64,000 nucleotides of DNA from CAVRXT01 sp963725655. Its GTDB lineage: Bacteria; Acidobacteriota; Terriglobia; Acidiferrales; UBA7541. The translations under genes and the position numbers were made by a program. This document shows, in pieces, positions 40,101 through 48,052 of this stretch. How positions within the stretch are numbered: the first letter of the stretch is position 1; each line of letters opens with the position of its first letter. The notes below the pieces were generated by a model that worked only from the letters and a program-made list of their open reading frames with translations, had not been told where the DNA came from and did no database searches. The stretch is from the NCBI GenBank assembly GCA_963725655.1, contig CAVRYY010000002.1:372001-436000 (forward strand), given 5' to 3'.

Positions 40101-40553
40101 ATCGCCCAGGAAGTGGAAGAGGTCGATCCCGACGCGGTGAAAAAGATAAGCGACTTCATTCCCAGCGTCTATGCCATGGCCACCGACGTCCGCTACACCG
40201 ACGCCGCGCATGAGTTGACGCTAACCGTGCCGAAGGCCCACGATTTCGCCGTGGGCGATATGGTGCGGATCGTCACCGACGCCGGCAACGAAGAAAAACC
40301 CGTCGCGGCGATAATCGACGACAACACCTTCGTGCTCGCCGGCGTCGAGAAGACCACCAGCAAAGCCTTCGTCTTCGGCAAGAAGGTGGACGACTTCCGC
40401 TCCGTCGATTACGAACAGCTCTTCACCATGGACATCGCTGCTACCCAGCAACTGTCTTTGCAGAACGAAGCCCTTACAACTGACAATGCTCTGCTGACGG
40501 CGCGCATCGCCGCTCTGGAGCAGGCGATCGAAGCCCTGCAACGCAAAAAATAG
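37167..40553 (+). CDS. Collagen-like fibre protein with C-terminal peptidase S74 chaperone
   Basis: A 1128-residue secreted protein. The ATG at 37167 follows AAGGAG, with a signal peptide (VSLMLILIVGFAGVISAQ). A beta-domain (about residues 25-180) precedes collagen-like Gly-X-Y tracts (about 190-600) dominated by GAT, GPT and GVA triplets. Two 56-residue modules interrupt them (NFR.AFN..Y...DVVT..GS.Y.A.QANAGPGN). A region with TPRMTTTQRLAIANPA and repeated NGGTGA segments follows. The C-terminus has a peptidase_S74 domain starting FSDARIKNI, with candidate S934 and K939, spaced like the Ser/Lys pair of phage endosialidase chaperones. A terminal coiled coil (LQNEALTTDNALLTARIAALEQAIEAL) should trimerise it. 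It probably forms a surface fibre. Confidence 0.85.
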   Translation: MRNTFRVVSLMLILIVGFAGVISAQTADPAPTPVLAFVGRLVESGAPVTGTRAFTFSILDSNGNELWTSGSQTLTVTGGLYGIVLGGTGMTALPASLTLKANLHVHVIADGTALSPEVPVIPSLQASVAWSVTGPFAGDVSGTQTALSVQKLQGAPLEVAGASAGQVLTFNGSSWIAAASSGGSSGAGATGPTGATGPTGATGAIGAAGVAGATGATGPSGADGLAVLNGTSNPDPTIGADGDFYINTASNTIFGPRVNDVWPVGVSLIGAAGTVGAAGATGAQGPAGAAGATGAQGVAGVAGAVGATGPTGATGATGTTGNGFNFRDAFNSSATYAINDVVTYSGSTYVAVQANAGPGNATPDANAVAWAVMAEEGAAGATGVAGTVGATGATGTTGVAGAAGAPGATGEAGVAGAVGATGATGATGVAGATGTNGTGFNFRNAFNPSSAYAVDDVVTFNGSSYLAFQANAGPGNPTPDTNTAVWGVIAQEGSAGAAGATGATGAAGTGGATGATGATGVAGVTGAAGATGLAGTVGPSGATGAVGATGATGATGASGLAGTAGATGTAGATGATGIAGTAGANGAAGPTGATGSTGASWPFTLDGSNAVFTTGAVGVGIDPPDPTAVLDLTSTTQGVLTPRMTTTQRLAIANPANALMVYDTTTTSLQVYDAVGAAWNQVANTAAIVPISNGGTGAPTQAGAIDALLPSQSGLDNNQVLTTDGTNLSWQIQTNGTVTGVQGISPISVNASSTSPVVSLGIVPVTLGGTGGNSATAINNLLPTQSNPGTSGQFLESSSSVAQWATPVANVLVTAPLTTSGPAGAPTLGLGTVPVSNGGTGAMTLTSNQLLAGNGTSAISSTSGIYWVNGNLGIGTATPPVPLYIASAGTVYVGDYETIEPEMVTYVTNPTYVPVPVSIHANQEVLAAAYYAFSDARIKNIVDRSDVASDLNTLNKLKITDFRYVDVVGKGNQPKKGVIAQEVEEVDPDAVKKISDFIPSVYAMATDVRYTDAAHELTLTVPKAHDFAVGDMVRIVTDAGNEEKPVAAIIDDNTFVLAGVEKTTSKAFVFGKKVDDFRSVDYEQLFTMDIAATQQLSLQNEALTTDNALLTARIAALEQAIEALQRKK
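38127..38294 (+). repeat. 56-residue module repeat, copy 1
   Basis: This in-frame segment interrupts the collagen-like tracts. It is exactly 168 bases, the same length as the second copy at 38475-38642. It has an aromatic/Gly pattern (YAINDVVTYSGSTYVAVQAN then AWAVMAEEG) that recalls the small carbohydrate-binding modules CBM5/12. Confidence 0.7.
38475..38642 (+). repeat. 56-residue module repeat, copy 2
   Basis: The second 168-base copy of the module in the fibre gene (YAVDDVVTFNGSSYLAFQAN then VWGVIAQEG). It diverges from copy 1 mostly at conservative positions, suggesting an old intragenic duplication under selection. Confidence 0.7.
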
Positions 40554-40683
40554 GAAATACCGCGCCGGCGCCGCGGGTCCTCAATAGCTCCTTGCGTCTT
40601 GCTGGGGGCGGCCCATCCGCCCCTTCAGCAGTCCTCACTCCGGATGGATTTCGAAGAGGTCGTAACGCCGTCATTTTCCCCAT

Positions 40684-41454
40684 TCAAACGAAAGCTCGGG
40701 TTCGCAGCTTGCGCCCTTCAGTTTCACCACCATCTTTCCCTTCTTTATCTTTCACGAAGGGCAGCAGCGCGGAGAAGTAATCGCCGTTAGCGTCGGCCAT
40801 GCCTTTTATCACCTGGGACTCTTCGAAGGTCTTGGTGTCCAGCTCCACCGCATCGTTCGCTGCAAATCCTTTGCCGCGAATCAGCGCCAGCTCGAAATTG
40901 GGCATCAGCCGAAGCGCTTCCAGGGAACAGCCACGGCTTTTCTTGATAATCGGATCCGGCACAACGGTGAAGTAAATCTTCACCGTGTAGTCGTCAGAGA
41001 GCAGCTCCAATCGCAGTATCTCGCCCGGAGCAGTGGCCGTCACTAGATTCAGAGGAGTGCCGTCCAGGCAGATGACCGATCCATCCGGATTTATAGTGAT
41101 GCCGGTTTTTTGGAGCGCGGGCTCGGCCGCGGTGATCGGCCACACCAGCAGGCTGTAAGTTTCACCCTTCGGTGCGCCGGTGACGCGCACTCCATACTCC
41201 TTCCCGGGCGCGGTGGGGTTACCCAGTCTCGGCAATGGACGCACTTCCGCGCTCACTCCTGGAGTGGAATATTTCCCCTTAATCCACTCGCCCGATTCGT
41301 TGAGGATCTTGCGGAATAATTGCTCGGCAGTTTCGCTTGCGGTGGTATTGGTATCCGCAGGCTCTTGCGCCAGGATTGGTTGCGGCGCGGCGAGCAAACA
41401 AAAAACTGCTGCGGCCAGCACGGCAACGAGAATCGATGAGCAGCGCATCTCCAT
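40684..41454 (-). CDS. Secreted protein of unknown function
   Basis: A protein of about 256 residues with a clear signal peptide (ILVAVLAAAVFCLLAAPQPILAQ). The mature part is beta-rich (EYGVRVTGAPKGETYSLLVWPIT, ILRLELLSDDYTVKIYFTVVPDPI) and ends in Asp/Lys-rich KDKEGKDGGETEGRK. No domain is recognised. The ATG at 41454 is chosen; ATG 41448 and GTG 41478 are alternatives. It is 55 bases downstream of the nuclease gene on the same strand. Confidence 0.65.
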   Translation of the reverse strand: MEMRCSSILVAVLAAAVFCLLAAPQPILAQEPADTNTTASETAEQLFRKILNESGEWIKGKYSTPGVSAEVRPLPRLGNPTAPGKEYGVRVTGAPKGETYSLLVWPITAAEPALQKTGITINPDGSVICLDGTPLNLVTATAPGEILRLELLSDDYTVKIYFTVVPDPIIKKSRGCSLEALRLMPNFELALIRGKGFAANDAVELDTKTFEESQVIKGMADANGDYFSALLPFVKDKEGKDGGETEGRKLRTRAFV

Positions 41455-41509
41455 CGTCAGCGACCGGCATGGTATCACAAGGAGTCATTGCTGAGCCGCC
41501 GCAACCAAC

Positions 41510-42577
41510 TCACGGCCAGATGTGGTTGAGGATCAGTGCCAGGCGAGCGCCGCCTTTGGCGAGCTGCTCCGCGATTACCGGGTAAGCGGCGGATTCGTAG
41601 GCGGCGTCCATCTGCTCGTGGAGCCGCAGCAGCCTTGCGGCAACGTGGTTGTCGTCGGCGCAGGCGCCGCTGGGCGCGGGTGTTTCGATCGGCACACGGC
41701 GCGGCAGCAAACCGTACGCGGTTTGCTCCGCGACCTGATGGCTCTCCCAGGCCCAATCGTCGATGACGATTGGGCTGTTCTGCCAGGCCGCGATCTGGGA
41801 GCGGAATTTGCGGTCGATCGCCGCAGCAAAATCGGCCACCGGCTGGTGGTCGATTTCATGCTCGATGATTTCGTAGTCCCACAGCCCGTGCAGGTTCGGG
41901 GAGTATTCGCCCTGCGCGGGATCCTTGGTGGTCGGCTGCTCGCCGAAGAATTCCACCGGAAAACAATGCGCGCCCTCGTCGTTGTTGTTGGTGCAGTGCA
42001 ACGGCTGCTGCATTTCGCCCGCGAAATGCAACACCCAGCGCAGCGCTTTGGCACGGTCAGCCGGCGTGGCAGCGGAGTCTTGCAGAATCTTGATCTGCGC
42101 GCTGAGCGCTTGGGTGATGCAGCCACGAGGCTCCGCGCAGTACCGCGAGATATCCTTACGCGGCGCGCCGCGCGGGATATCGATGAAATGCCACGCCGCG
42201 GAGGATTTTCCTTCCGGCGTATGGCGATAGTCGTCCGCCCACGTGGAGGAATTGGCCATCGCATCCAGCCCGTCCAACTTGCAGAATCGGCTCAGCGCGG
42301 GATCGATCGGATTTTCCGCGAGAATTTTATTCGCCGCCGCGAGCGCCCGCGGGTTCATGTGTTTCTCGGCGATGAGCGCAATCGCCTCGTGCCCCTCGCA
42401 TCCCCAGGCCCATACCGGCGCTGGCGCGCAAAGCCCTACAACCGCCGTGGCGATGATCGCCAGACTGCTGCAAATCCATCGCCGGCAAGCTTTCCACACC
42501 GAGTCACCTCGCACGCGAATTCTATCTCGAGACCAGCGACGCAACCAACGATCACTGAGCCCGTTGCGCGCACTCAT
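41510..42577 (-). CDS. S1/P1-type nuclease, secreted
   Basis: A zinc-dependent nuclease cleaving single-stranded nucleic acids. The mature N-terminus is expected to begin at WGCEGHEAIALIAE, since family members use the N-terminal Trp as a zinc ligand; it follows a hydrophobic signal (LAIIATAVVGLCAPAPVWA). Other ligand motifs are STWADDYRH, WHFIDIP, LHFAGEMQQPLHC and NLHGLWDYEIIEHE. The ATG at 42577 gives a long N-region; GTG 42514 would give a more typical signal. It probably scavenges phosphate or nucleotides outside the inner membrane. Confidence 0.9.
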   Translation of the reverse strand: MSARNGLSDRWLRRWSRDRIRVRGDSVWKACRRWICSSLAIIATAVVGLCAPAPVWAWGCEGHEAIALIAEKHMNPRALAAANKILAENPIDPALSRFCKLDGLDAMANSSTWADDYRHTPEGKSSAAWHFIDIPRGAPRKDISRYCAEPRGCITQALSAQIKILQDSAATPADRAKALRWVLHFAGEMQQPLHCTNNNDEGAHCFPVEFFGEQPTTKDPAQGEYSPNLHGLWDYEIIEHEIDHQPVADFAAAIDRKFRSQIAAWQNSPIVIDDWAWESHQVAEQTAYGLLPRRVPIETPAPSGACADDNHVAARLLRLHEQMDAAYESAAYPVIAEQLAKGGARLALILNHIWP

Positions 42578-42690
42578 CGCGCGAAAGGTTCGGGATTCGG
42601 AGCCTCGCCGGCCCGGACTGGCTGCGCCACTACCGCAATGAGAAGAACGTAACTTGAGCCCGCCACCCTGCTAGCGTATGATTTTGCGGC

Positions 42691-43344
42691 ATGCCCAAGG
42701 ACTCCACTGCCGCCACTGTGCGCCGCCCGGTCACTTACTGGATCGGCGAAGGCTCGGGCTGGCTGCTCAAGCATGTGGTGAGCGGCTTGGCCGCGACGCA
42801 CATCACGCCAAACATGTTCACGTTTTTCGGGCTGGCCGTGAATGGCTGGGCGGCAATCATGTTTGCCAACGGCCGATTCCGCCTCGCTGCTGCCGCGCTT
42901 TTCTTTGCGGGATTCCTGGACATGGCCGACGGCCAGGTGGCGCGCCGCGTCGGAAGAGTGACTGCGTTTGGCGCTTTCCTGGATTCCACCCTCGACCGCT
43001 ATTCCGATCTCGCGCTATACATGGGCTTAGTCGTGTACTACACGCTGATCGGCCGATCCTTTTACATGACCCTCGCCGCGGTCGCCATGGCCAGCTCGTT
43101 CATGGTCAGCTATTCCCGCGCCCGCGCCGAATCGATCATCCCCAGCTGCAAAGTCGGGTTCCTCGAACGCCCCGAGCGCCTGGTGCTGCTGATCATGGGC
43201 GGAGCGTTCCAGAGAATGGCGCCGGTGCTGTGGGTGATTGCCACGCTATCAACGGTCACTGTGGTTCACCGCGTGGTTTACACCTGGCAGGAATTGCGGG
43301 CTGGCCGCGGCTTGCCCGAACCGCAGACCACCGCCGGTTCCTAA
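42691..43344 (+). CDS. CDP-alcohol phosphatidyltransferase family protein
   Basis: A 217-residue integral membrane enzyme that swaps CMP on a CDP-linked lipid for an alcohol headgroup. The full motif D-x2-DG-x2-AR-x8-G-x3-D-x3-D is seen in DMADGQVARRVGRVTAFG followed by AFLDSTLDRYSD. About six membrane segments are predicted. The length and sequence fit inositol-phosphate or related headgroup transferases, but the acceptor cannot be read from sequence. Its stop overlaps that of the convergent plsC by four bases. Confidence 0.88.
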   Translation: MPKDSTAATVRRPVTYWIGEGSGWLLKHVVSGLAATHITPNMFTFFGLAVNGWAAIMFANGRFRLAAAALFFAGFLDMADGQVARRVGRVTAFGAFLDSTLDRYSDLALYMGLVVYYTLIGRSFYMTLAAVAMASSFMVSYSRARAESIIPSCKVGFLERPERLVLLIMGGAFQRMAPVLWVIATLSTVTVVHRVVYTWQELRAGRGLPEPQTTAGS

Positions 43345-44114
43345 GGCTGCGCTTCCGCCTGCTGCGCTCCTGCTTCTCCACGTTTCTCCTGCCACCCAGC
43401 TTCGATCGGCGCGGAAACAATTCCGTAAATCTTGGTGCGCAGTTCGTCCGTGTCCATATGCACGAACTCCGCCGGCTCGATGGCCTCGTGCACGTAGACG
43501 GTGATCGTGCCGGGGTGCAGCATCCAATGCCCGGTGCGAAAAACTTCAAACGAGCCCACCATGCTTACCGGCACCAGCGGGACCCCAAAATCCTGCGCCA
43601 TGCGGAAAATTCCTTTGCGAAACAGTCCTACGTGGCCATCGCGGGTTCGCCGGCCTTCCGGGAAAGCGATCAGGCTGATCCCCGATTGCAGTGCAGCCGA
43701 CGCGCGCTGCTTCATCACTTCCACCCCGGCGCGGTTGATGTCGTTCGGCACCGGGATATTTCCGAAGCGCCCCATCAACCAGCCGTAGAAGGGAATTTTG
43801 AAATGCGAGGCCAGCTCGAAACCGCGCAGGAACTGCGGAATCGCGGAGTACACCACGAACGGATCGAAAATATTCACGTGGTTGCAGATGAAAAGCGATG
43901 TGCGGTGGGGATCGAATCCGGGCGCCCGCTCCACCCGCAGCCGTATTCCCAGCAGCCGCAGAATATTACGGAAGAAGAGGCGCTGCGGGTAGTCGTTCTT
44001 GCGCGGGTCGATGAAAATCGCCATCCCGATCAGCAGCGGAATCACCGCCACGAAGTGAATGCCGCTCACCGCCCATAGAATCGCGGAGCGCACCGCCAGC
44101 CAGGCGTTCTTCAT
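43341..44114 (-). CDS. 1-acyl-glycerol-3-phosphate acyltransferase (PlsC family)
   Basis: A 257-residue lysophosphatidate acyltransferase-like protein. An N-terminal membrane helix (AILWAVSGIHFVAVIPLLIGMAI) precedes the catalytic block CNHVNIFD (HX4D) and the FPEGRRTRDG motif. The ATG at 44114 overlaps the stop of the upstream lipid kinase gene (ATGA), which marks co-translation. Because it pairs with a lipid kinase, it may acylate the phosphate-bearing product of that enzyme. Confidence 0.9.
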   Translation of the reverse strand: MKNAWLAVRSAILWAVSGIHFVAVIPLLIGMAIFIDPRKNDYPQRLFFRNILRLLGIRLRVERAPGFDPHRTSLFICNHVNIFDPFVVYSAIPQFLRGFELASHFKIPFYGWLMGRFGNIPVPNDINRAGVEVMKQRASAALQSGISLIAFPEGRRTRDGHVGLFRKGIFRMAQDFGVPLVPVSMVGSFEVFRTGHWMLHPGTITVYVHEAIEPAEFVHMDTDELRTKIYGIVSAPIEAGWQEKRGEAGAQQAEAQP

Positions 44115-45013
44115 ATCAGGACGTCCAGCGCCGCTGGCATGATATCGATGCGCTTGCAGCGCAGCCACAAACTTTCCCCATCCACTGAAACATTGTCGGG
44201 GCCGCTCATCTCGAATTCGATCGCCGTTTGCGGGGACCGCGCCGCGAGCGGGTGGCGGACGTGCGTGCCGTCGAAAAGCGTAGGGAAGTTGCGAATCAGG
44301 CCAAGCCTGCCGATCGGTCCCCAGCGCACGTATTCGATCAAGCCGTCTTCCGGCGACGCGTTGGGAGCGATCATCATTTTTCCGCCGGTAAACTTGCTGT
44401 TGTTGAAGGATAGAAAAAGACAGGGACGGCGATCGAAGTCCGGATTCGAATCGGTGCGCAGCGGGAACGCGCGGCGATCCAGGCGTGCCAGCGACACCAT
44501 TACCGCCATGATGTAGCCGAGCTCGCCCAGGCGCTTGAAGCGGCGGTTGGCAAGCGCGGCAACATCCGCGGCGAATCCGAGCGTCACCAGATTAATGGAA
44601 TAGATCTCGCCGTTGTCGTGAACCAGGCGCAGCAGGTCGCTGTGCCGCCATTTTCCGTTCACCAGCGCCGCGGCGGCATCTTCCGCGGCGTTGCTGGTGA
44701 AATCCTTCAGGAACGAGTTGCCGGTGCCGAGGGGCAGAAATCCCAGCGCAGGACGCTGCCCGCTCAGCTCATTCGAAAAGATACCGTTGACGATTTCGTA
44801 GCTGGTGCCGTCGCCGCCGACGGCCACAAAATTCCGGTGCCCAGCGGCGTAGGCCTCCGCAGCGAGCTTCGTTCCGTGCCCCGGATAGGTCGACGTGGCA
44901 ACTTCCAGTGTGAGCCCCGAGCGGCGCAGGCGGTCCAGCGCCGCCGGCGCAAGTTTGCCGCAGCGGCCGCCGCCGGCCGCAGGATTCACCACCGCAAAGA
45001 ACTTCGATTTCAA
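44111..45013 (-). CDS. Diacylglycerol kinase family lipid kinase (YegS-like)
   Basis: A lipid kinase of about 300 residues with the DAGK catalytic domain: VVNPAAGGGRCGK, the nucleotide motif VGGDGTSYEIVNGI and LPLGTGNSFLKDF. The C-terminal beta-sandwich (GGKMMIAPNASPEDG) is typical. A TTG at 45013 with GGAAG six bases upstream is the likely start. A longer reading from 45133 would translate the dispersed repeat. It is co-translated with PlsC. The substrate could be diacylglycerol or another lipid alcohol. Confidence 0.88.
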   Translation of the reverse strand: MKSKFFAVVNPAAGGGRCGKLAPAALDRLRRSGLTLEVATSTYPGHGTKLAAEAYAAGHRNFVAVGGDGTSYEIVNGIFSNELSGQRPALGFLPLGTGNSFLKDFTSNAAEDAAAALVNGKWRHSDLLRLVHDNGEIYSINLVTLGFAADVAALANRRFKRLGELGYIMAVMVSLARLDRRAFPLRTDSNPDFDRRPCLFLSFNNSKFTGGKMMIAPNASPEDGLIEYVRWGPIGRLGLIRNFPTLFDGTHVRHPLAARSPQTAIEFEMSGPDNVSVDGESLWLRCKRIDIMPAALDVLI

Positions 45014-45056
45014 ATTTGTCTTCCAGATGCGTAAGCTTCGACGCCTCGACGCTTCA

Positions 45057-45122
45057 ACGGTTCGACGCCGTTCTCTTTTTCGGGTGCCCCACTCTTCCCC
45101 GATTCTGGGAAGGGTGGGCGTA
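45057..45122 (+). repeat. Dispersed hairpin repeat, copy C
   Basis: It contains CGGGTGCCCCACTCTTCCCC, a loop, GGGAAGGGTGGGCGTAA, with stem CTTCCC/GGGAAG extended by GCCCAC/GTGGGC-like pairing. It lies in the 150-base gap between the lipid-kinase and acyl-ligase genes, both on the minus strand. Confidence 0.75.
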
Positions 45123-45164
45123 ACGTCCGGCACCGCTCTCCGCCATGGCTCTCACGAAACAAAA

Positions 45165-46874
45165 CTAGAATGACACCACCGCCGTCCGCGACACCGCCGC
45201 GCGGATTTCTTCGGCCAACACGCCGCGTTTGATCTTCATCGCCGCGGTCCGCGGAAAATCCCGGTCCCAAAGTAAATAGCCGTGGATGCGCTTGTAGTTC
45301 ACCAGGCGCCGGTTGCGCTCTTCCAGATTGGCGCGCACCTCGGGGGTGAACGGCTGGCCATCTTCGGTCCGCAGCACGATCACCAGCTTTTCGCCCACCA
45401 TGGTGCGCGCCGGCCACAAATAGTTGGCCGCGAAAACGCAGAATTCCTTCACCGGAAGACCTTCGAAAACGGTTTCCACGTCTTCAGGATAAATATTTTT
45501 TCCTTCTTCGGTGACGATCATATTTTTCTTGCGGCCAAAGAGCTGCAAGTGGCCGGTGGAGTCGAACCGCCCCAGGTCGCCGGTCATCAGCGATCCGGCC
45601 ACGATGGTCTCGGCGGTCATTTCCGGGTCGTCGAGATAGTGCGACATCACCGTTTTGCCGCGCACCTTGATTTCGCCGATGCCGTCGGCGTCGGCGTTGA
45701 TCACCGACACCTCGACGCCGGGCAGCGGCTTGCCTACTGTGTCCGCACGGAACGGATGAAAGTCATTCAGGGTGATCACCGTGCCGGCTTCGGTGCAGCC
45801 GTAACCGTTGCCGACCGGAATTCCCAAGTCGTAGAAAAACTGCAGGGTGGCCGGCTCGGTAAAGGCGCCGCCCACAAAGATGGCGCGCAACTCCCCGCCG
45901 AAGGGTTTGTGGACGCTGCCCAGCAGCTTGCGGCTCAGACCCAACCGCGGCTTCTTGCGGGTGAGCGAGCGATTGAGGTCGATCAGCCAATCCAGAATGC
46001 GGCGCTTGGTTTTCGGCAGGGCATCGAAGCGTTCGCGCAGGCCGCGCTCCAGATTTTTCAACACCAGCGGCACCAGTGTGACGTAGGTGATTTTGTATTT
46101 TGAGAATGCTTCGCGAACATATTCCGGCCGCAGCGTCCGCAGATGAACCACCGTGGCGCCGCAGACGAACGGCCCGATAAATCCCACCATGAAGTCGATG
46201 GCGTGGTTGGTGGGCAGAATACTCAAGTAGCGCACGCCCGGCCAAAAAGGAAACAGCGAGGTCAGCGCGATGCACTGCTCGAGATAATTTTCATGGGTCA
46301 GCACGCAGCCCTTGGGGCGCCCGCCGGTTCCCGAGGAATAGACGATGCATGCCGGATCCTTCAGCCGCCGCGTTGCGAACACCGGCTTGGCCGGGCTCTG
46401 AAATTCTTCCCAGCGCTTGGCGCCAACCAGCGACGCGTCCGCGGGCGCTTCGGTCACCAGCGCGATGGTCACTTCGGATTGCGGTGCGTCTTTTACCTGC
46501 ACCAGCGCGCGCCACAGGTGATGCTCGACGATCAGCACCTCCGCTTTGCAGCGCGCCAGAATTTGCAGTTGCTCGGCAGCGGTGAGTTTGTAATCGATCG
46601 GAACCAGAATTCCACCGCAGTAGAAAATCGCGTAGGCCGAGATCAGCCATTTGGACTGGTTGGTCATTAGGATCGCGGCGCGGCTACCGGGCTGAAAACC
46701 GGAGTCCTGCAGCGCGCGGGCGAACGGCAAAGCCATGTCGCGGAACTGCGCATAGGTGAGGCGATGATTTTCGCGATCGCGGTCGGCTTCGATCAGGCAA
46801 ATTTCATTGGGCCATTTATCGAGTGCGGCGCGAAGCGCCTCACCGAGCGATTGGTATAGGTGAAGGTCCAGCAT
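45165..46874 (-). CDS. AMP-dependent acyl ligase (fatty acyl-AMP/CoA ligase)
   Basis: A 569-residue ANL-superfamily adenylating enzyme. The phosphate-binding loop is YSSGTGGRPKG (about residue 176). Later motifs are NGYGCTEAG, the LMTGDLGRFDSTGHLQLFGRKKNMIV hinge region and a C-terminal lysine in AAMKIKRG. The start ATG overlaps the stop of the preceding acyl carrier protein gene (TAATG). It therefore probably loads an acyl-AMP onto that carrier, as in fatty acyl-AMP ligase/ACP pairs. CoA ligase activity is the alternative. Confidence 0.9.
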   Translation of the reverse strand: MLDLHLYQSLGEALRAALDKWPNEICLIEADRDRENHRLTYAQFRDMALPFARALQDSGFQPGSRAAILMTNQSKWLISAYAIFYCGGILVPIDYKLTAAEQLQILARCKAEVLIVEHHLWRALVQVKDAPQSEVTIALVTEAPADASLVGAKRWEEFQSPAKPVFATRRLKDPACIVYSSGTGGRPKGCVLTHENYLEQCIALTSLFPFWPGVRYLSILPTNHAIDFMVGFIGPFVCGATVVHLRTLRPEYVREAFSKYKITYVTLVPLVLKNLERGLRERFDALPKTKRRILDWLIDLNRSLTRKKPRLGLSRKLLGSVHKPFGGELRAIFVGGAFTEPATLQFFYDLGIPVGNGYGCTEAGTVITLNDFHPFRADTVGKPLPGVEVSVINADADGIGEIKVRGKTVMSHYLDDPEMTAETIVAGSLMTGDLGRFDSTGHLQLFGRKKNMIVTEEGKNIYPEDVETVFEGLPVKEFCVFAANYLWPARTMVGEKLVIVLRTEDGQPFTPEVRANLEERNRRLVNYKRIHGYLLWDRDFPRTAAMKIKRGVLAEEIRAAVSRTAVVSF

Positions 46875-47125
46875 TACAAACGCGCTTGGATGCGTTGGGC
46901 GAGGGTGCGGAAATCGGAGACGCCCTGAAGTTCGTAGTCGGGCAGCTCGATCCCGAAATGGCTCTCCACTCGGGTGAGCAGGTCCAGCACCTGCAGGCTG
47001 CTGATGCCAAGTTTCTTGAAGAAGTCATCGTCCGGCGAAAGCTCCGCGCGGGGAACTTTGAAGTGAGAGGAAGCGAGCGCCAAAACCTGTTCAACGGTTT
47101 GTTCGATGGTTGGAGTGGTCGGCAT
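46874..47125 (-). CDS. Acyl carrier protein
   Basis: An 83-residue four-helix carrier. The attachment serine is in KLGISSLQVLDLLTRVE, where the usual DSL reads SSL (the Asp is lost). Acidic helix residues and a downstream helix (ELQGVSDFRTLAQRIQ) fit the family. The ATG at 47125 has GGAA upstream. It is translationally coupled to the adenylating enzyme, so it is a dedicated carrier, not the housekeeping AcpP. Confidence 0.88.
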   Translation of the reverse strand: MPTTPTIEQTVEQVLALASSHFKVPRAELSPDDDFFKKLGISSLQVLDLLTRVESHFGIELPDYELQGVSDFRTLAQRIQARL

Positions 47126-48052
47126 GGAATTTCCAAGGTTATAACTTCGCGCGAATTCTCGCAACCCGTTGGCACTGGTGCAATTGGAAAGCAAAGCGCC
47201 CTCCTGGAGAAAGGAAAAACGTAAAACCGTAGAAACATCAAAGCGCAAACCGTAAATCCGTATACGGCCCAACCGTAGAACCATAGGTTCGGGACCGAGC
47301 AACCAAAAAAAGAAAAGAGCGGAACCCTCGTTCAGCCTACCGCGAAACCGGGCGGCGAAAGTGTTTCGGCAGGCAGCTGTTGCCGTTTGTTCGATGGCTC
47401 GTATTTTAGCAAACCGCCTGGATTCAGAATTCCTTAGTCCTTCAGAATGAATAACTTGCAACTCCTAATCCCCACGGGCGCCTGGATTGCAATTTTGCAG
47501 AGATCACATGCGCGGCGCACTCGCGCGCCTCGCGAAGCAGAGGCCTCCTGCGGCCGGTTCGTCCGTGCCCCGTTTTCATCCTCTCGGTCCCTGGCCGCGG
47601 ATGGGCTGCGGTTTGGTAGTGATTTTGCATGCCGTACCAGCAAGGGCGTTGTTGTCGAGTTCGAAGTGGGAGCGTTGGCCACTTTGCGGGCGTGTGTATC
47701 GACTCGTCTGCCGTTCTAAACGCTACCACCTTACGCGAGGCGTCGGTAGGAATCAGTTCGGTGGGATTTTGGGTTAGCCAGCTGATCAGGCGATGGTAAT
47801 TAATTTACGCTATTGCTAATAGGCGAGATGGGCGTGGGATGATGCTGCTTTCCGGAGCCGAAATGGGGTTTTGGTTTCGGCAAGGTCGAAGGTTTCCTGC
47901 AAAACATTATGCGTAGTCGCTGGCGCCGGGCCTTCTGCCGCCACTTTGGTTGGTGGAGTGGTGCGATCTGGAGCCAGGCGTCTTCCGCACGGACATAAAC
48001 GGACATAACGAGACATAACGAGATCACGGATAACCCGAAAGGAAGGTGGACG
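47126..48052. other. Long non-coding stretch between divergent genes
   Basis: This 927-base gap lies between the ACP gene (minus) and the TonB receptor gene (plus). Near 47219-47290 it has repeated CCGTAGAA/CGTAAA motifs like the leader part of the dispersed repeat in reverse orientation. Short open frames at 47434-47777 have no recognisable product. The promoters of both genes must lie here, and the tandem 10-base repeat is at its right end. Confidence 0.5.
47991..48029 (+). promoter_or_regulatory. Tandem 10-base direct repeats upstream of the TonB receptor
   Basis: There are three near-identical decamers in a row (GGACATAAAC, GGACATAACG, AGACATAACG), followed by a decayed one (AGATCACGG), ending 24 bases before the receptor ATG. 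The period is one helical turn, as expected for a cooperative DNA-binding site, although it is very close to the start and an mRNA-level role is possible. Confidence 0.45.

Noticed and set aside
42678..44078. A 466-codon plus-strand frame running through the CDP-alcohol transferase and antisense to plsC.
   Set aside because: It overlaps two genes with complete catalytic motifs in other frames. The translated sequence is Arg/His/Pro-rich shadow sequence.
47434..47777. Overlapping short open frames in the gap before the TonB receptor.
   Set aside because: They are rich in Arg, Ser and Cys, lack ribosome-binding sites and resemble no family; both strands are equally open.
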